A stretch of DNA of 41,527 nt from Bacteroidales bacterium. Its GTDB lineage: Bacteria > Bacteroidota > Bacteroidia > Bacteroidales > UBA932. The translations under genes and the position numbers were made by a program. Shown piece after piece: positions 41,092-41,527 of the stretch (position 1 is its first letter; every line of letters starts with the position of its first letter). The stretch is taken from NCBI GenBank assembly GCA_017614795.1, contig JAGABD010000041.1, forward strand, positions 1-41,527, written 5' to 3'. The notes under the pieces were generated by a model. The model saw only the letters and a program-made list of their open reading frames with translations. It was not told the origin of the DNA and made no database searches.

Positions 41092-41527
41092 CTAACCGAG
41101 ATACGACTTGAGAAGATTGCTTGCGGCGGGTTTCTTGAGCTTGCGGATCGCCTTCTCTTTAATCTGGCGTACGCGCTCGCGGGTGAGGTCGAGACGCTCG
41201 CCTATTTCTTCGAGGGTCATCTCCTGGCAGCCGATGCCGAAGAAGCTCTTGATGATTTCGCGCTCGCGAGGGGTGAGGACCTGGAGGGCGCGCTCGATTT
41301 CGATGCTGAGGCTCTCGTTGGTGAGGCCCTTGTCGGCCATCGGGCTGTCGTCGTTGGGCAGCACGTCGAGCAGGCTGTTGTCCTCGCCTTCCACGAAAGG
41401 AGCGTCCACGCTGACGTGGCGGCCGCTCACGCGGAGGGTGTCGGCAATCTTATACTGGGGGATGTCTATCATCTCCGCGAGTTCCTCGGTTGAAGGCTGG
41501 CGCTCGTGCTCCTGCTCGAACTTGCCC
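41092..41527 (-). CDS. rpoD: RNA polymerase primary sigma factor RpoD, C-terminal part
   Basis: The open frame runs off the right edge; 144 codons plus stop are seen. It begins KFEQEHERQPSTEELAEM of region 3 and ends in region 4 with the helix-turn-helix MTLEEIGERLDLTRERVRQIKEKAIRKLK. Sequence between (ALQVLTPREREIIKSFFGIG) is typical of Bacteroidota RpoD. This is the factor that reads the TAnnTTTG promoters described in the window. Ends 1 bp before argS. Confidence 0.93.
   Translation of the reverse strand, partial: GKFEQEHERQPSTEELAEMIDIPQYKIADTLRVSGRHVSVDAPFVEGEDNSLLDVLPNDDSPMADKGLTNESLSIEIERALQVLTPREREIIKSFFGIGCQEMTLEEIGERLDLTRERVRQIKEKAIRKLKKPAASNLLKSYLG

Noticed and set aside
1..41527. 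CRISPR arrays, insertion sequences, integrase, phage or toxin-antitoxin genes
   Set aside because: None was found on reading both strands; gene content is chromosomal core and ordinary accessory.

Overview
The window is about 41.5 kb of a compact, GC-rich bacterial chromosome from the phylum Bacteroidota, most likely order Bacteroidales; the genus cannot be fixed from the sequence. The evidence is the recurrent TAnnTTTG-type -7 promoter box (TATCTTTG, TATATTTG, TATCTTCG) in front of most transcription units, the near absence of Shine-Dalgarno sequences, a Bacteroidota-type RpoD end, a FadL/OmpP1-type barrel, a nucleoside kinase with a threonyl-tRNA-synthetase-like front end, and a TM2/CD225/DUF2752 trio. 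Nearly every base is coding. No phage, transposase, CRISPR array or rRNA is visible.

Layout. 1-2.7 kb: 5' end of an outer-membrane FadL-like gene, folate cyclo-ligase and a CPA2 antiporter. 2.8-6.5 kb: nicotinate phosphoribosyltransferase, flavodiiron protein and a BaiN/HI0933-like flavoprotein. 6.4-10.6 kb: a secreted coiled-coil protein carrying a shortened GH88-like domain, a CpsB-type PHP phosphatase and the nucleoside kinase. 10.7-16.0 kb: a porin-like barrel translationally coupled to potABCD (polyamine ABC importer). 16.0-21.4 kb (minus strand): an uncharacterised gene, then gcvT-gcvH-gcvPA-gcvPB-trmO, so the glycine cleavage system is read with a tRNA-modification gene; gcvPB carries a palindromic insert. 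21.5-25.3 kb: arginase-fold enzyme, LytTR membrane regulator, a probable small RNA, upp and trpB2. 25.4-31.6 kb (minus strand): histidine acid phosphatase and a five-gene heterodisulfide-reductase-like operon (HdrC, HdrB, HdrA, HdrC and a NarI/HdrD-like membrane subunit). 31.7-32.9 kb: TM2, CD225 and DUF2752 small membrane proteins and tRNA-Val. 32.9-41.5 kb: two glycosyltransferases, a small acidic protein with a CLC channel and tex, then rpoD-argS.

How the genes work together. Three operons dominate: polyamine uptake with its own candidate outer-membrane channel, one-carbon/glycine catabolism, and a soluble-to-quinone electron-transfer complex built from Hdr-type modules. The remaining genes are housekeeping enzymes and ion or small-molecule transport. 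The most unusual features are the apparently leaderless transcripts, the palindromic repeat inside gcvPB, the coiled-coil/GH88 fusion, the Hdr-like complex in a non-methanogen, and the structured non-coding segment upstream of upp.
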